Below are positions 33,340 through 43,996 of a stretch of 64,000 nt of DNA, one piece after another. Both the position numbers and the translations under genes were made by a program. Every line of letters starts with the position of its first letter. Within the stretch, counting starts at the first letter, position 1. This stretch comes from Bryoerythrophyllum caledonicum (taxonomy: Eukaryota > Streptophyta > Bryopsida > Pottiales > Pottiaceae): NCBI GenBank assembly GCA_963971425.1, contig OZ020524.1, positions 17,797,845 through 17,861,844 on the forward strand, read 5' to 3'. The notes under the pieces are model-generated. The model was given only the letters and a program-made list of their open reading frames with translations, was not told where the DNA came from and did not search any database.

Positions 33340-34000
33340 CATGATTCTTGTCCCAAGTTTAGAAGTCGGAGCAACCGTCTGTTTTTGGAGAAGAGGAGTC
33401 ATCGCAGAGCACTGTAGCTTGAGATTAGGTTGTGTCTGGGGGATCAGTGTGTTTTCTGAGTGTTGGAGTGGAGGTCCGTTGGTGGTGGTGAAGACGGCGG
33501 ACTGTAGCTTGATTAGTCTGAGAGATGGGTTTAGTTGGGGGTGGAGAGAATGTGTGGGATTGCAGACGAAGCGTTGAAGCAGATAGAGGACGACAAGAGA
33601 GTGCACGCAACTGTGTTTTGGGAGAAGAAGAAATCTCTAGCTTGAGGGGTCAGAGAGATTAGTCTGGTTTGTGAGGGGTTAGTGCGTTTCCTGAGGTGGC
33701 GATGGCGGATTGTAGCTTGAGTGGTCAGAGGTCAGAGGTTCTGTTGGTGGTGGAGATGGCGGACTGTAGCTTGAGAAGTTGTGTGTTTTCTGAGGCTCGA
33801 GGTGGGATCAGTGTGTTTTGTTAGGGCTTAGTGGTGGCGATGGCGATGGAGAGAAGGTGCAGGATATCAGACGAGGCGCTGGCGTGTGTGTTGAAGCAGA
33901 CTGAGGACAACAAGAGAGGAAAATTGTCTTTGGAGAAAAGGAAGCGGTAGCTTGAGGGGCTAGGGAGATTAGAGTGAGGTTTTGTGTGTTTTGTTAGGGT
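33340..34000 (+). pseudogene. Degenerate tandem partial copies of the COI1 5' end
   Basis: At least two truncated copies of the COI1 leader and first codons precede the gene. At 33844 onwards a frame MAMERRCRISDEALACVLKQ copies the COI1 N-terminus (MAMERRCGISDEALACVLKH), then diverges and stops. A more decayed copy near 33549 reads MCGIADEALKQIEDDK before a stop. Linker sequence such as GACTGTAGCTTGA is repeated about five times. These cannot encode a receptor; they could act as upstream ORFs if transcribed with COI1. Confidence 0.6.
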
Positions 34001-34012
34001 TTGGTGGTGGCG

Positions 34013-36902
34013 ATGGCGATGGAGAGGCGTTGTGGGATTTCAGACGAGGCGCTGGCGTGTGTGTTGAAGCATATTGAGTCCCCGGTGGACAGAGCCGCCA
34101 TCTCCCTGGTTTGCCGCCAATGGCGGCGTGTAGACGGCGAGACGCGCACAACCCTCACGATCGCCAACATGTACGCCGCGCACCCGGCGGCCCTCTCGCG
34201 CAGGTTCCACCGCCTGGAGCAGATCAAGCTGAAGGGCATGCCGCGAGCGGCGGAGTACGGGCTGCTGCCGCGCGACTGGGGCGGATCCGCGTCGCCCTGG
34301 CTCCGGGAGCTCGCGCGCCACTACCTCGACCTGCACGTGCTGCAGCTGCGGCGCGTCACGATCCGGGACGCGGACCTGGAGCTCGTCGCGGCGTCGGGGT
34401 TTGGGGCGGGGCTGCATGTGCTGCATTTGCACAAGTGCTTCGGGTTTTCGACGAAAGGGCTGGTTCCTGTCGCATCCAAGTGCCGGTATGTTGCGAATTT
34501 CTTGAGCGGATCGTCGAATTTTCTCAGGGTTTTAGGTCTTCAGGCCCGTTTTGAGGTTTCGTGGCGTTTTCTTCTTCAGGAGTGGATACGGCTTGATTGT
34601 ACTTTTGAAACTGGTCGTCCTGCTCATATTTTAGGGCTTTTAGGGTTTAAGGCTTCCATATCAGAGGTCTCACCATGTATTCATCTTCAGGTTTGGATTG
34701 GCTTGATCATGGCCAGGTTCTCGAACTGGTGGTCCTACTCAGTTTATAAGGTTTTAGGTTTCCATAGGGTTTTAGGGTTTGAGATCTTACAACGTTCTTT
34801 CATCTTCAGTTTTGGATATGGCATGATTATTGGATATAGTCGACCATTGGATGTGGCTTGATCATTGCTGGTCGTCCTGCTCATTGATGTGTGGTTCCAC
34901 ACCAAGAGTTAGAGATCTCACAAAGCGTTTTTCATAACATCTTCAGCATTGAGTATAGCTCGATCATTGAATATAGCTAATCCTAGGGATGTAGATGTGA
35001 AGGATTAGGTCTACCGATGTTGAGAGGTGTGTTGCTCATGTTGAGGGGTGTGTTGCTCATGTGGAGGGGTGTGTTGCTCACGTCGAGATATGCTTCTCAT
35101 GTTGAGATATGTGGTTTATGGTGGAGATGTGTTGATCATGTTGAGATATGTTGCTCATGTTGCTCATGTTGCGCATGTTGCTCTATGTTGGCTTTCCTTG
35201 ACTCACAACAGTTCGTTGAAGAGATTGAGCCTGGACGAGAGCGACGTCCTGGACTCAGGCGGCGCCTGGCTCCACACCCTCGCCCACCACAACACCACCC
35301 TAGAAGAGCTCCATTTCGGCGTCATGGGCATCGTGGACGTCAACCTCGCCGACCTCCTCACCCTGGTGGAGCGCTGCAAGTCGCTGGTGTGCCTGAAGGT
35401 GGGCGAGGTAGAGATGCGGGGCCTGTCGGGCGTGCTGCGGCGCGCGCCGGCGGGCCTGCGGGAGCTCGGGGCGGGGTCGTGCGGGCGCTCTGGGGAGGAG
35501 CCTGTGTCGTTGCCCCAGGGGCTCAGGGCGTTGACGGGGATGTGGAACCTCGCGGACGCTGGGGTGCGGATGGTGCTGCCCGTGGCGGGGAATCTGAGGA
35601 AGCTCGACCTGCAGTTCACTTTATTGAGCTGTGAGGGGCATTGTTCGATTCTCGGCTCCTGCCATCTCCTTGAAGAGCTCAAGGTAGACCCTCCCGAACA
35701 ATGTTGAGGTGGAGTTGTTTGGAATGTCGTCCTAGGTTATGCCCTCTCTTGATCCGTTATGGTACTCTTTTCTGACTCTGAATAGTTGTTAGATCGATAG
35801 AAGAGCTTGGTGCTTGAATACTTCACAAGTCAATGAATGGGCTTGCTGCTTTCTGGTTAGCTGTCTTTTGGAGTGAAGAAAGAGTTTGCATGAGATAGAG
35901 TTCTTTGGAAAGTCATCCAAGGTTTCAATAAGATATGCTGTCTTTTTACTGATTATTATGCTACTCTTTTCTTACTTAATTTCTAGATAAATAGAAGAGC
36001 TTGGTGGTCTCTCAACTCAAGTAAGTAGTAGATTTATCTGCCTTATTCCTAATCAGAGCTGATTTCAAGAGAGAAAATGGAGAAAAGAGGTAAAAACTCT
36101 TGGTATCTTTCCCTCAGTTGACAAATACTACTCTCATTCTTCCCAGACTCGCAACACGCTGGGTGACGAGGGCATGGAGACGCTCGCCGGGAGCTGCAAG
36201 CTGCTGCGCAAGCTCCGCGTGGACCACGACGAGACCGGCGAGATAACCCAGCGCGGCGTGGTCGCGCTGGCCCAGGGCTGCCCCCTCCTCGACCACCTCG
36301 TCCTCTACGTCTCCAACATCTGTAACGCGGCGCTCGCCATGGTCGGCCAAGGCTGCCCACTCCTGACCGACTTCCGCATCATCCTGGAATCAAGCCGAAG
36401 ACACCGCCCCGACTTCCCTCTCGACGACGGCCTCAAGCTCTTACTCAAAGGTTGCGTCCACCTCACGCGCCTGTGCTTGTATCTGCGTCACGGCGGATTA
36501 ACTGACAGGGGCTTGGTGGAGATTGGGAGCTATGGTGGCAACCTCAAGTGGCTGCTACTGGGGTGCGCGGGCGAGAGCAACTTGGGGCTGGCAGGCTTGG
36601 CGTATGGGTGCCAGAGGATGGAGAGGCTGGAGATCCGAGATTGTCCGTTTGGGGAGGCGGGGCTGGCGGTGGTGGTGGAGGAGATGCGGGCGCTGAAGGT
36701 GCTCTGGGTGCAGGGGTACCGCGAGGAAGAGGGCGGGTTGGAGACGCTGGTGCGTCCCTTTTTCAACGTGGAAGTCTATCCTTCTGCTTCTGAGCAACCC
36801 GGGCAGCTGTTTGCATACTACTCGCTTGCTGGGCCCAGGAAGGATGGGCCGAGGAAGATGAAGATCTTTGCTGGTCCGGACCCTGCAGGGGAGTTATCCT
36901 GA
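34013..36902 (+). CDS. COI1: COI1-type F-box/LRR jasmonate co-receptor, 3 exons, 566 aa
   Basis: Exons: 34013-34485, 35212-35683, 36147-36902; frame closes (1701 nt), with two introns as in Arabidopsis COI1. The F-box lies at about 8-48 and leucine-rich repeats follow to the C-terminus. COI1 is the substrate receptor of an SCF ubiquitin ligase that binds an oxylipin hormone together with JAZ repressors. Hormone-contact positions of Arabidopsis COI1 are kept: K74 and R78 (LKGMPRAA), Y369 (VLYVSN), R392 (DFRIIL), Y427 (LYLRHGG) and R479 (LEIRDCPF). The position matching Arabidopsis Ala384 is Val367, the bulkier residue reported in Marchantia COI1, which responds to dinor-OPDA rather than JA-Ile. 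The C-terminal LAYYSLAG-type block reads FAYYSLAGPRKDGPRK. I chose the ATG at 34013; Met3 is also possible. Partial copies flank both ends. Confidence 0.93.
35745..36080. repeat. Foldback-MITE material in COI1 intron 2
   Basis: Two tandem, truncated family copies: TAGTTGTTAGATCGATAGAA-GAGCTTGGTG with GGAGTGAAGAAAGAGTTTGC, then AAAGTCATCCAAGGTTTCAA with TAGAAGAGCTTGGTGGTCTC and GAGCTGATTTCAAGAGAG. The outer ends are degraded. Confidence 0.55.
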
Positions 36903-36965
36903 CATTCATCATTCTCCTGACGACTTGTGAGCCTTGTATGTGGTTGGATCTACTGCTGGTTAGTT

Positions 36966-37200
36966 CCTTTGTATGGGTGCCAGAGGCTGTCCGTCGGTGC
37001 TGTGGGTGCAGGGGTACCGCGAGGGTGAGGGTCGGTTGGAGGAGCTGGTGAGACTGTTTATGTTAAACCCTAAACCCTAAACCCTAGGGGTTTAGAGTTT
37101 AATATGGACGCTGGTGTTGGAGGTGCATCCTCGGACGCCCGGACATTACTTGTTCGTCAGGCCGAGGAAGATGAAGGTTTTTTCTCGTGATTCTTCGCAA
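36966..37200 (+). pseudogene. Decayed duplicate of the COI1 3' end
   Basis: GTATGGGTGCCAGAGG and GTGCAGGGGTACCGCGAGG repeat the last-exon codons for YGCQR and VQGYRE, and a later GGCCGAGGAAGATGAAG repeats the RKMK codons. The fragments are shortened and out of frame, and a telomere-like tract sits between them. Confidence 0.6.
37064..37086. repeat. Interstitial telomere-like tract
   Basis: Three perfect TAAACCC units followed directly by inverted TAGGGGTTTAG sequence, inside the COI1 3' duplicate. The unit is the plant-type TTTAGGG telomere repeat. Confidence 0.65.
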
Positions 37201-37463
37201 TGATGCAGTGGAGGTAGATTGACAAGTATTACCCTTTTTTTCACATTCTTGTATGTGATGGGATGCACTGAGTCTGCGGGATCTCTATCTTTTTTGCTGC
37301 AGGTTGTGGCACTCTTGAAGGGGAGTAGGTGCTTTTTCCCATTTGTTAGGTCTGATGACGATGGTTCATTCACTCTTTCAGGCTGGATTGGGCTTCTTAA
37401 CGTTAGGTCATTGCATATTACAAGTATCCTAGTAATACATACTGTACAGTACGCTTCAGTAAT
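37201..37463. other. Spacer
   Basis: No gene is seen. The open frames in this stretch on both strands lack recognisable content. Confidence 0.4.
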
Positions 37464-38981
37464 GATATGTACTTCTTGCATTACTAGAGAAAGTAATTTT
37501 CAGTGCTGCCAACTTTGACACCCTCTTGAGGGTTAGAAATTGTTATTTTTGGCACAAGATCATTTCTATGGTGACAACATGTGTGCCAAATTTGAAGGCC
37601 GGAAGAGAAAAGATATTCAAGATCTACCAACATGGGTAGCACTAACAAAAGAAAAGATTCAGAGCTGCAAACTTTGACACCCTCCCAAGGATTGAGTTTT
37701 TTGTTTTTGCCCATGTAATTTTTGGCATGATACCATCTCTGTGTTTATTACATGTTTATACTCCACACAGTGAGACATATTTAAAATCTAGCAATATGTG
37801 TAGTTGTGAGTGTAGTTGTAAGAAACATTTCAGTCTTGGCCAACTTTGACACACTCCCAAGGATTAAGTTTTTTTTTTCCCGCATGAAATTTTTGGCATA
37901 AAACCATTTCTATATTGAATACATGTGTGCCAAATTTTAAGGCCAGAATTCGTACATAGCAAAAGATTTTTGAAATCTACCAACATGTGTAGTTGTGAGA
38001 AACATTTCACTCTTGCCAAATGATTGAATTTTATATTTTTTCCCATGAGATTTTGGACATGAGACCATTTGTATGTTGATTATATGTGTGCTTCATTTCA
38101 AGTCTAAAATATCCACGATAGAAAAGAAAAAAATCAAAATCTATCAATGTGCCCGATTTGATAGGACATCCCCCATGCTTGGACTTACCGGGTGGGGGAT
38201 GAGGTGGTGGGGCCAAAACCTGGCCCCTATTTTGTTTTTGAATGGAGGCCTAAATTTAGCCAAAGGGGGACCTATGGACTAAATTGGGGCCGTAGGCCTC
38301 AATTTTGTAAAAAAAAAAGCCAAAAAAAGCCTCTGACCCCCCCAAAATGGGAGGGCCAGAAAAATGAACCCATGCAATTAAGACGGGGGCCCACCTCCGG
38401 TAAGTCCGAGCGTGGGGGACGTCCTGTCCGCGCCCAATGTGCCAACCAAGGGTACCATTTCAGCTTTGGCACCTTCCCTAGGTTTGAAAAATTGTTATTT
38501 AACTATGAAAGTTTTAACACAGGATCACCTTTATGTTTATAACATGTTTGCCAAATTTCAAGGCTAAAAGATGAATACAAAAACCCATATTCAAAATCTA
38601 CCAGCATGTGTAACTATGAGAAACAATCTTGTCTATCTATTATTGTATTCATCATGTGGCTTTGAAATTCAACACACATGTTATAAACATAGAGGTGATC
38701 TTGTGATAAAACTTTCATGGTAAAATATTAATTTTTCAGCCTTCCAGAGGATGTCAAAATTGGCAGTAGTGAATGGCTTACAACTACACATGTTGGTAAA
38801 TTTGAAATATCTTTTTCTATATTCATTTTCTGGCCTTGAAATTTGGCACACATGTTGTCAACATAGAAGTGATCTTGTGCCAAAAATTTCATGGTAAAAT
38901 AAAAAAATTCTAACCGTCAAGATGGTGTCAAAGTTGGCACCACTGAAAGTTACTTTTTCTAGGAATGCAAGAAGTATATAT
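37464..38981. mobile_element. Foldback element: inverted arms made of about 170-bp tandem repeats
   Basis: Units of about 170 bp, each with CCAACTTTGACACCCTC...TTTTTGGCA...ACATGTGTGCCAAATTT...ATCTACCAACATGTGTAG, run head to tail from about 37502 to 38153, resume at 38455, then continue inverted from about 38640 to 38950. The outer ends are also inverted (TTCTTGCATTACTAGAGAAAGTAA at the left and its inverse near 38975). The array is interrupted by a separate Mutator-like MITE. No coding capacity is seen. If transcribed it would fold into a hairpin of several hundred base pairs. Confidence 0.65.
38154..38434. mobile_element. Mutator-like MITE, copy 3, with 9-bp target duplication
   Basis: CAATGTGCC at 38145-38153 is repeated at 38435-38443. 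Inside, an AGGACATCCCCCATGCTTGG end matches the inverted AGGACGTCCCCCACGCTCGG, continuing through GGACTTACCGG for about 35 bp. Nine-bp duplications with long inverted ends define Mutator-like elements. The interior is shared with copies at 2165 and 22206. It is inserted in the foldback array. Confidence 0.78.
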
Positions 38982-38989
38982 CTTTACTA

Positions 38990-39184
38990 AAGGGTACCCT
39001 CCCATAAGTTTACGTACTCTCACTCGTCCAATGCCTAAGTTACAGCGATCTCATTGGCGTGAGTTTAGAAGCCGGTGTAGTATAATTTGACGTCTAAATT
39101 TAGCAACTTCTAATTGCTGCAGGACTTGACTTCTAAATTCACACTTGAAGAGTGAGAATATGTAAACTTATGGGAGGGTACAGT
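38990..39184. mobile_element. MITE with GGTACCCTCCCATAAG ends
   Basis: GTACCCTCCCATAAGTTTAC continues to ...CTCTCACTC at the left and is inverted at the right as GTAAACTTATGGGAGGGTAC, with about 30 bp matching. An inner GACTTCTAAATT / AATTTGACGTC pair is also inverted. About 195 bp, non-coding. Confidence 0.6.
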
Positions 39185-39265
39185 AGTGCCATTTCTTTTC
39201 AGGTTATCAGCTAATTGGTTGATTCTACTCCTGAGTATTGAATTCAACCCATATCATTATTTTAC

Positions 39266-40114
39266 CTTTAAAGGACCAGGTCTTATGCTTCACCAAAGCC
39301 ATCCATGACATGAGATATTATTAGACTTATTCAAATATCCGTTTACTATTTTCAACGGTAGGATCTTCAAACTAACTATTACAAGTAGATACCCAAATTA
39401 TTTCATAAAATTTAACCGCATGGATTGTAAAATACTTGTATTTGAAGAGTGAAAATTTGTTTTTTCCGATTGTGCCTATATATGGCCAGCGTACTTTGAC
39501 TCAAGATAATGGCATATTTTTCCACTACACATTGCATAAACTCAATGGATCTATGTTCTACCTTGTGTTGGGTCATAGGATGCCAAAAATTCACAAGTAA
39601 TGGAGGTGTTTACGATAAGAAAAATGGACCTTCAACAACTAGGGGTATAGAAAGTGGCCCTTTATTCGGGAAAGCAATTTTATTTTTTAAATAGAGAAAT
39701 AATTGTTGGATCTAAATATCTGAACGGTGATTAGAATTGTCATGACTTATTCCAATGATAAAAAAATATTTTTTCAAAAAAGTAAAATCCTTGATTTCTA
39801 TGCATTTTTAAGTGAAAACAATGAAGGTTGCTAAAAACTTTTCTTCACTACTACCCGTCTCAAAAAGTGCAATTGTCAACTCTACAGTAGCACTATTCAT
39901 CTCTATAGTATATTGCCTAACTGCCAAAAGGTACATGCTTATTATGTTTGAAGCACCATAACTTTTTCTCTATAAGTCCAAAAAAAAATCTCCGCAAAGA
40001 TAACCCGTATTTCTATTCTCACTAAAAACTTTAAGAAGTTATCTTCAAACATGGATTTTTAGGAACTGCCCAAAATCAATTTGTACCCCGTAGGTACAAA
40101 TGGTCCTTTAGGGA
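39266..40114. mobile_element. TTAA-type element, type 2, about 850 bp
   Basis: The left end CCTTTAAAGGACC follows TTTA (one change from TTAA); the right end GGTCCTTTAGGGA is followed by TTAA at 40115-40118. Collinear with the outer parts of 18989-21249. Confidence 0.65.
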
Positions 40115-40429
40115 TTAAGTACATGCACGTAGTACAAACTACCACTAGGAGCAAACTTATTATTTTACACTTACTATTTTGAGGATTTTGTGAACGGGAG
40201 GGTTAGTTTGGGCATGATTTCATAACATTCTAGAACTAATGCAAGAGCGGCTTCTTGAATTTTAGAATTCACTATATGATTCATTTCTTTGCTAACGGGT
40301 CATGTTCACTTCTTCATTGACACACACCTAATTCTTCCTTCATGATGACCAGTTTCATCAGCTCTATCATTCTAACATTGGTTCTAGAGTGTTATGTTAA
40401 GTGAAGGGTAACACTTGTAAAGTAGTAAA

Positions 40430-40682
40430 CATAAATTTTATGCTTAGTGTACACTAGAGATGATATTTAGTACAACTGGACTAATTGTTTTGGAAATGCT
40501 ATAACTTTATACTTTTGAAGAAATTTTTCATAGAGAGCACAACTATCTATTCTACTTAATGAGGGGATTATTGTGAACATAGTTGGTGAAGATGTTCATC
40601 AAGTGTAAAAACTTATAGCATTAATAAACAAATTAGTGTGGTCAGCACTGAATATCATCTTTAGTATAGTAGTACTTGTGAT
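40430..40682. mobile_element. MITE of the TTTAGTGTA family
   Basis: Outer AGATGATATTTAGTACAACT is matched by inverted AATATCATCTTTAGTATAG; the interior AGCACAACTATCTATTCTAC and TGTGAACATAGTTGGTGA blocks match 22797-23001 and 24165-24381. Confidence 0.55.
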
Positions 40683-41471
40683 TTGAAAGCACAATAACTA
40701 TTTACTTTTAATGGAGAATTTTTATCAAGAGTACAACTATCTATACTACTTAACCCTTTAACATCTACAAGGCTCTGAGAAGGTCGTTTTTAGTGCTTTT
40801 GGTGTTGTAACTTTCGCCAAGGTCGTTTTTAGTGCTTTTGGTGTTGTAACTTTCGCCAAGATACTTAGAATGCACTTCAATGAAAACTGTTCCGATAGTT
40901 ATCAGTATGATAAAACATCGGAACAACCAAATATCGATATTCAAGTTATCATGCTGAAAACTGTTCCGTTGCTGTAAATATAATTCACAACCAAATATGT
41001 TCCGATAGTCATTTTCCTCTCAAAGTTGAGTGATCAATAGTTGGCGACTTGGAAAACGTGATTTAAGCAGAAAGTAGTGAATGTACACAAAATACTCTAA
41101 ATCAGAAGTCACAGAAGAAATCACTTTCGAGGCCGGCGAGTTTCTTTTCGAGTGGTTATCCCCCTCAAAACGTCGGTTTATTGAGTGATCAGTCGATCCA
41201 CAGTCCAAGCTCTCGCGGTTAACTCTACTTTCGTGAACCATGCAGCATTCATGACCATTATTGGTCTGCCTTCCAAGTTTTTTCACCCTAACTACACTCT
41301 ACAAAGGACCCCAATCAAAGAGGCAAGCGGCTCAACATCAATGCCAGAAGCCGTAACAAAACAGGACGACAGAAATGTCTCCAATTAGCTAATTCATACC
41401 TCAATTCTGTGAAGGAGCATCCAAACCCTAATTGACACGAATCTGTCAGGCATTGAGAGAAATTCCAGACC
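40683..41471. other. Spacer and 3' flank of the gamma-CA-like gene
   Basis: A TTAA-CCCTTTAAC end lies at 40750, with a following 42-bp direct duplication (AAGGTCGTTTTTAGTGCTTT twice, 40780-40860); no matching right end was found. The sequence nearest 41471 is probably 3' UTR of the minus-strand gene. Confidence 0.4.
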
Positions 41472-42194
41472 TCACATCGGCAGCTTCATCTTCTGGCGCA
41501 GCTTCTCCACTTCCAAGTACGCCGTGCCATATGGCAGATACTCCTGCATGTGCTCCTGCGCGAGCTCGCGGAGCCCGTCTGCAAGCTTGGGAATGGCCAT
41601 GATCTCGTCATTGGTGAGCATCCTGACGAAGCGCGCGGGGTTCCCGGCCCAGAGCTCGCCCGCGGGGACGCGGCGCCCGGGCGGCAACACAGACCCGGAC
41701 CCGAGCATGGAGTTCATCTCCACAAGGCTGCCCTCCAACAACACACACCTCTGTCCGACGACCGCCTCGTCCTCCACCGTGCACGACCGCAGTGTGCTGA
41801 AGCTCCCGATGGTGCAGTACTTCCCGATGAGCGTCTCGGCCGACAGGCCCGTGGGCGCCGTGCTCGCCGCGTGCAGCACGCACTTGTCCCCGACGCTGGA
41901 GGAAAATCCCAGCACGATGCGATTCATGTCGCCGCGCAGCACCGAGCCGTACCACACCGTCGCCCGGTCCTGGATGTCCACGGTCCCGGCCAGCACCACG
42001 TTCGGCGCCACCCAGGCGTCCACCGCCACCATCGGCACGCGGTGGTGGAAGGGCACGATCTGCCGCTGGCCCCGGTAGTCCCACTCCAAGTGCTGCTGCG
42101 CCTGCTCCTCATGCTGCAACGCCGCCGCGCCGTAGGTGCGAATAGCTTGGCGTTGCTGCCTGAGCAGCGCGCGCCCTACGCTCCGGAGCGCCAT
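41472..42194 (-). CDS. Mitochondrial gamma-carbonic-anhydrase-like protein of complex I, single exon, 240 aa
   Basis: The protein has the left-handed beta-helix hexapeptide pattern from about residue 55 to 195 (WVAPNVVLAG, RATVWYGSVLRGDMN, LIGKYCTIGSFSTLRSC, VVGQRCVLLEGSLVE), then GELWAGNPARFVR and a C-terminal helix. This matches plant gamma-CA-like (CAL) subunits of the membrane-arm module of mitochondrial complex I. The loop TIGSFSTLRSC has no His where active gamma-CAs carry a zinc ligand, and only one His remains in VLHAAS, so it is predicted non-catalytic, as CALs are. Residues 1-25 (MALRSVGRALLRQQRQAIRT) are Arg-rich, Asp/Glu-free and amphipathic, a good mitochondrial presequence, which supports the ATG at 42194. 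Absence of introns is notable here. The antisense open frames are shadows. Confidence 0.92.
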   Translation of the reverse strand: MALRSVGRALLRQQRQAIRTYGAAALQHEEQAQQHLEWDYRGQRQIVPFHHRVPMVAVDAWVAPNVVLAGTVDIQDRATVWYGSVLRGDMNRIVLGFSSSVGDKCVLHAASTAPTGLSAETLIGKYCTIGSFSTLRSCTVEDEAVVGQRCVLLEGSLVEMNSMLGSGSVLPPGRRVPAGELWAGNPARFVRMLTNDEIMAIPKLADGLRELAQEHMQEYLPYGTAYLEVEKLRQKMKLPM

Positions 42195-42745
42195 CGCCAG
42201 GGTTTCTCTGCAAAAATCCGAGCTCCAAACCCTAATGCGAGGAAACAAATCCCGGTTTGTGATCTGAAAGGAGAAGACGACTCTCTTGTTCGCTGTGTGA
42301 AGTTTTGATACCTAGGTAATACTCAGGCGTATACCCGTTAGATACTAGTTTCATACTCTCATGATATCTGGTTGCAATTCCGCAATTGTTATGATACCTG
42401 GTGTTTGTACCCGTGTGGTACTGATGTGATGTTCCGGTGATGCCCGGGACTCCGAATGTGGTAGCGTCTCTCTTGTTCGTTTGTGGACTATTGAGATCTG
42501 GGTGATACCCTCATGCCGTTCTGTTCGACGCCTTCTGGTACCCGCGTGTCATGTATGTGTGATGTTGCTGTGATACCTGTATTGTACCCGTTTTGGGGTT
42601 GACTGATGCCAGGGTTAGAACCGGTTTGATACTGATGTGATGTCAGTGTGATGCTAAGGTTGGTTCTTTTGCATTTTCAAGATTGGCGACATCAATTTTT
42701 TCTGAGTAGCATGAGGAGGGAGGATAATTATTTTTGTCACCTCAT
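42195..42745. other. Upstream region of the gamma-CA-like gene
   Basis: Contains a series of GTGATACC / TGATGT / TACCCG short repeats (42300-42660: GATACTGATGTGATGT, TGGTACCCGCGTG and similar) with no coding sense. Probably leader and promoter plus a minisatellite. Confidence 0.4.
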
Positions 42746-43155
42746 TTATCACTACAATAAAATATAACATTTAGTGTAGTGTACACTAAATACACACCCG
42801 TATACTAATTGTAAACCAAGAAGTTAATGTAGTGAAACAATTATACACAAAATGTCAACTGGTACACTATTTGTCTATTCCAATGAAGATTGTAATGATA
42901 TTTTTTTTACTTGTGGATGTCTAGTGTATCAAATGTAGATGAAGATTTGGTGGACACTTTGAGTATCTAAAGTGAATAAAGGGATGGAAACGATGATAAG
43001 AAGTCTACGGGAGAGAATAAAGGCTTGGCGGCTAGTAAGTGATTGATTGGAGGTAAAATTAATGACATCGGTGGCTGACACTAATTGTCAACTTATTTAC
43101 AAATAATTCACTATTTGTACCATTACACTAATTCTCATATTTAGGGTAGCATACT
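42746..43155. repeat. MITE-like region with TTTAGTGTAGT ends
   Basis: ACATTTAGTGTAGTGTACAC at the left and ACACTAATTCTCATATTTAG at the right resemble the ends of 14963-15522 and 24165-24381. The interior is non-coding. Confidence 0.45.
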
Positions 43156-43760
43156 GACCCGTTGTTCCTAACAGGTAATATAACTAAAATTGTATAAGTA
43201 TAAGTAAAGTCCCCCTCCAAGTTAACTCCCCCTCCTCCTCCTCGGAAATATCTTTTGATTATCTTCTAGCAAAATAGCAAGTGTCACCATGATATTGATG
43301 ATATCTGTTTAGCGCGCTTTATATATATATATACTAGTATACCGACCCGTTGATCTCAAAGGATTATGTAACTTTAGGTATGGTAACTAAAATTTTAAAA
43401 GTAAAAGTAAAAGTAAAGTCTTTGTCTCAAGTTTAAGTCCCTGTCCTCTTCCTTGGAAATATCTCCTAGTTGTCTCTCAGTTAGGTAGCGAGTATCACCA
43501 TGGTATCCCAGATACCCGTTACTACAATTATATACTAAATATAACTAGTGCACCACCTATTGTACCCAATGGACCAAGGACAATCTCCAATTTCTACCGG
43601 TTGATTAATTTAGGTATCCAGATTGCCTAAGTATACAAAGTAAAAGTATTTAAGTAAATGTCACGTGGCATTACTCGGCCGTCTCTTCAGTCTGAGTTGG
43701 CCACTCCTCCAAGGCCCATCTGCACTTATTATATGAGATGAGATATAATATTCTACTAGA
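43156..43760. repeat. Array of Helitron-5'-end-like sequences
   Basis: 43145-43320 and 43335-43510 are diverged direct copies (ACCCGTTG...GTAACTAAAATT...AAGTAAAGTC...GGAAATATCT). A further ACTAGTGCACCACC block starts at about 43556, and at 43752 TCTACTAGAGTGTTAGCCGT leads into GTCCTTCGGACAC, a short hairpin. The last is similar to an inverted copy ending at 48531 (TCTATTATATATCTAGTG then GTCCTTTGGACAC). TC at the start and CTAG nearby fit Helitron 5' ends; this is inference. Confidence 0.4.
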
Positions 43761-43996
43761 GTGTTAGCCGTGTCCTTCGGACACAACATTTTTTTGTGTT
43801 GAGTCTCCACCTACCCGTCCCCTAGCCCTTTCCCTCCAATCCATCGTCCCCTCCGTCCTTATCCCCTTGTCCCCCGTCCCCGTCCGTGTCCCCATCCCCG
43901 CCCTGTCCTTTTATCCAGAACCCTAACTTTTAGCTTTTCATCCAAAAGCATTTTTCATCGACATGTTCATCCATTGAGGCGTTCATCCAAAAGAAT

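Noticed and set aside
34040..34554. Other-frame ORFs over COI1 exon 1
   Set aside because: Ala/Arg/Gly-rich frame-shift products of a GC-rich exon.
37500..38960. CRISPR-like array of regular repeats
   Set aside because: Units of about 170 bp include the whole repeat with no distinct spacers, and part is inverted; this is a eukaryotic foldback array.
41524..42308. Long plus-strand frames opposite the gamma-CA-like gene
   Set aside because: Shadows of the minus-strand coding exon; no family likeness.
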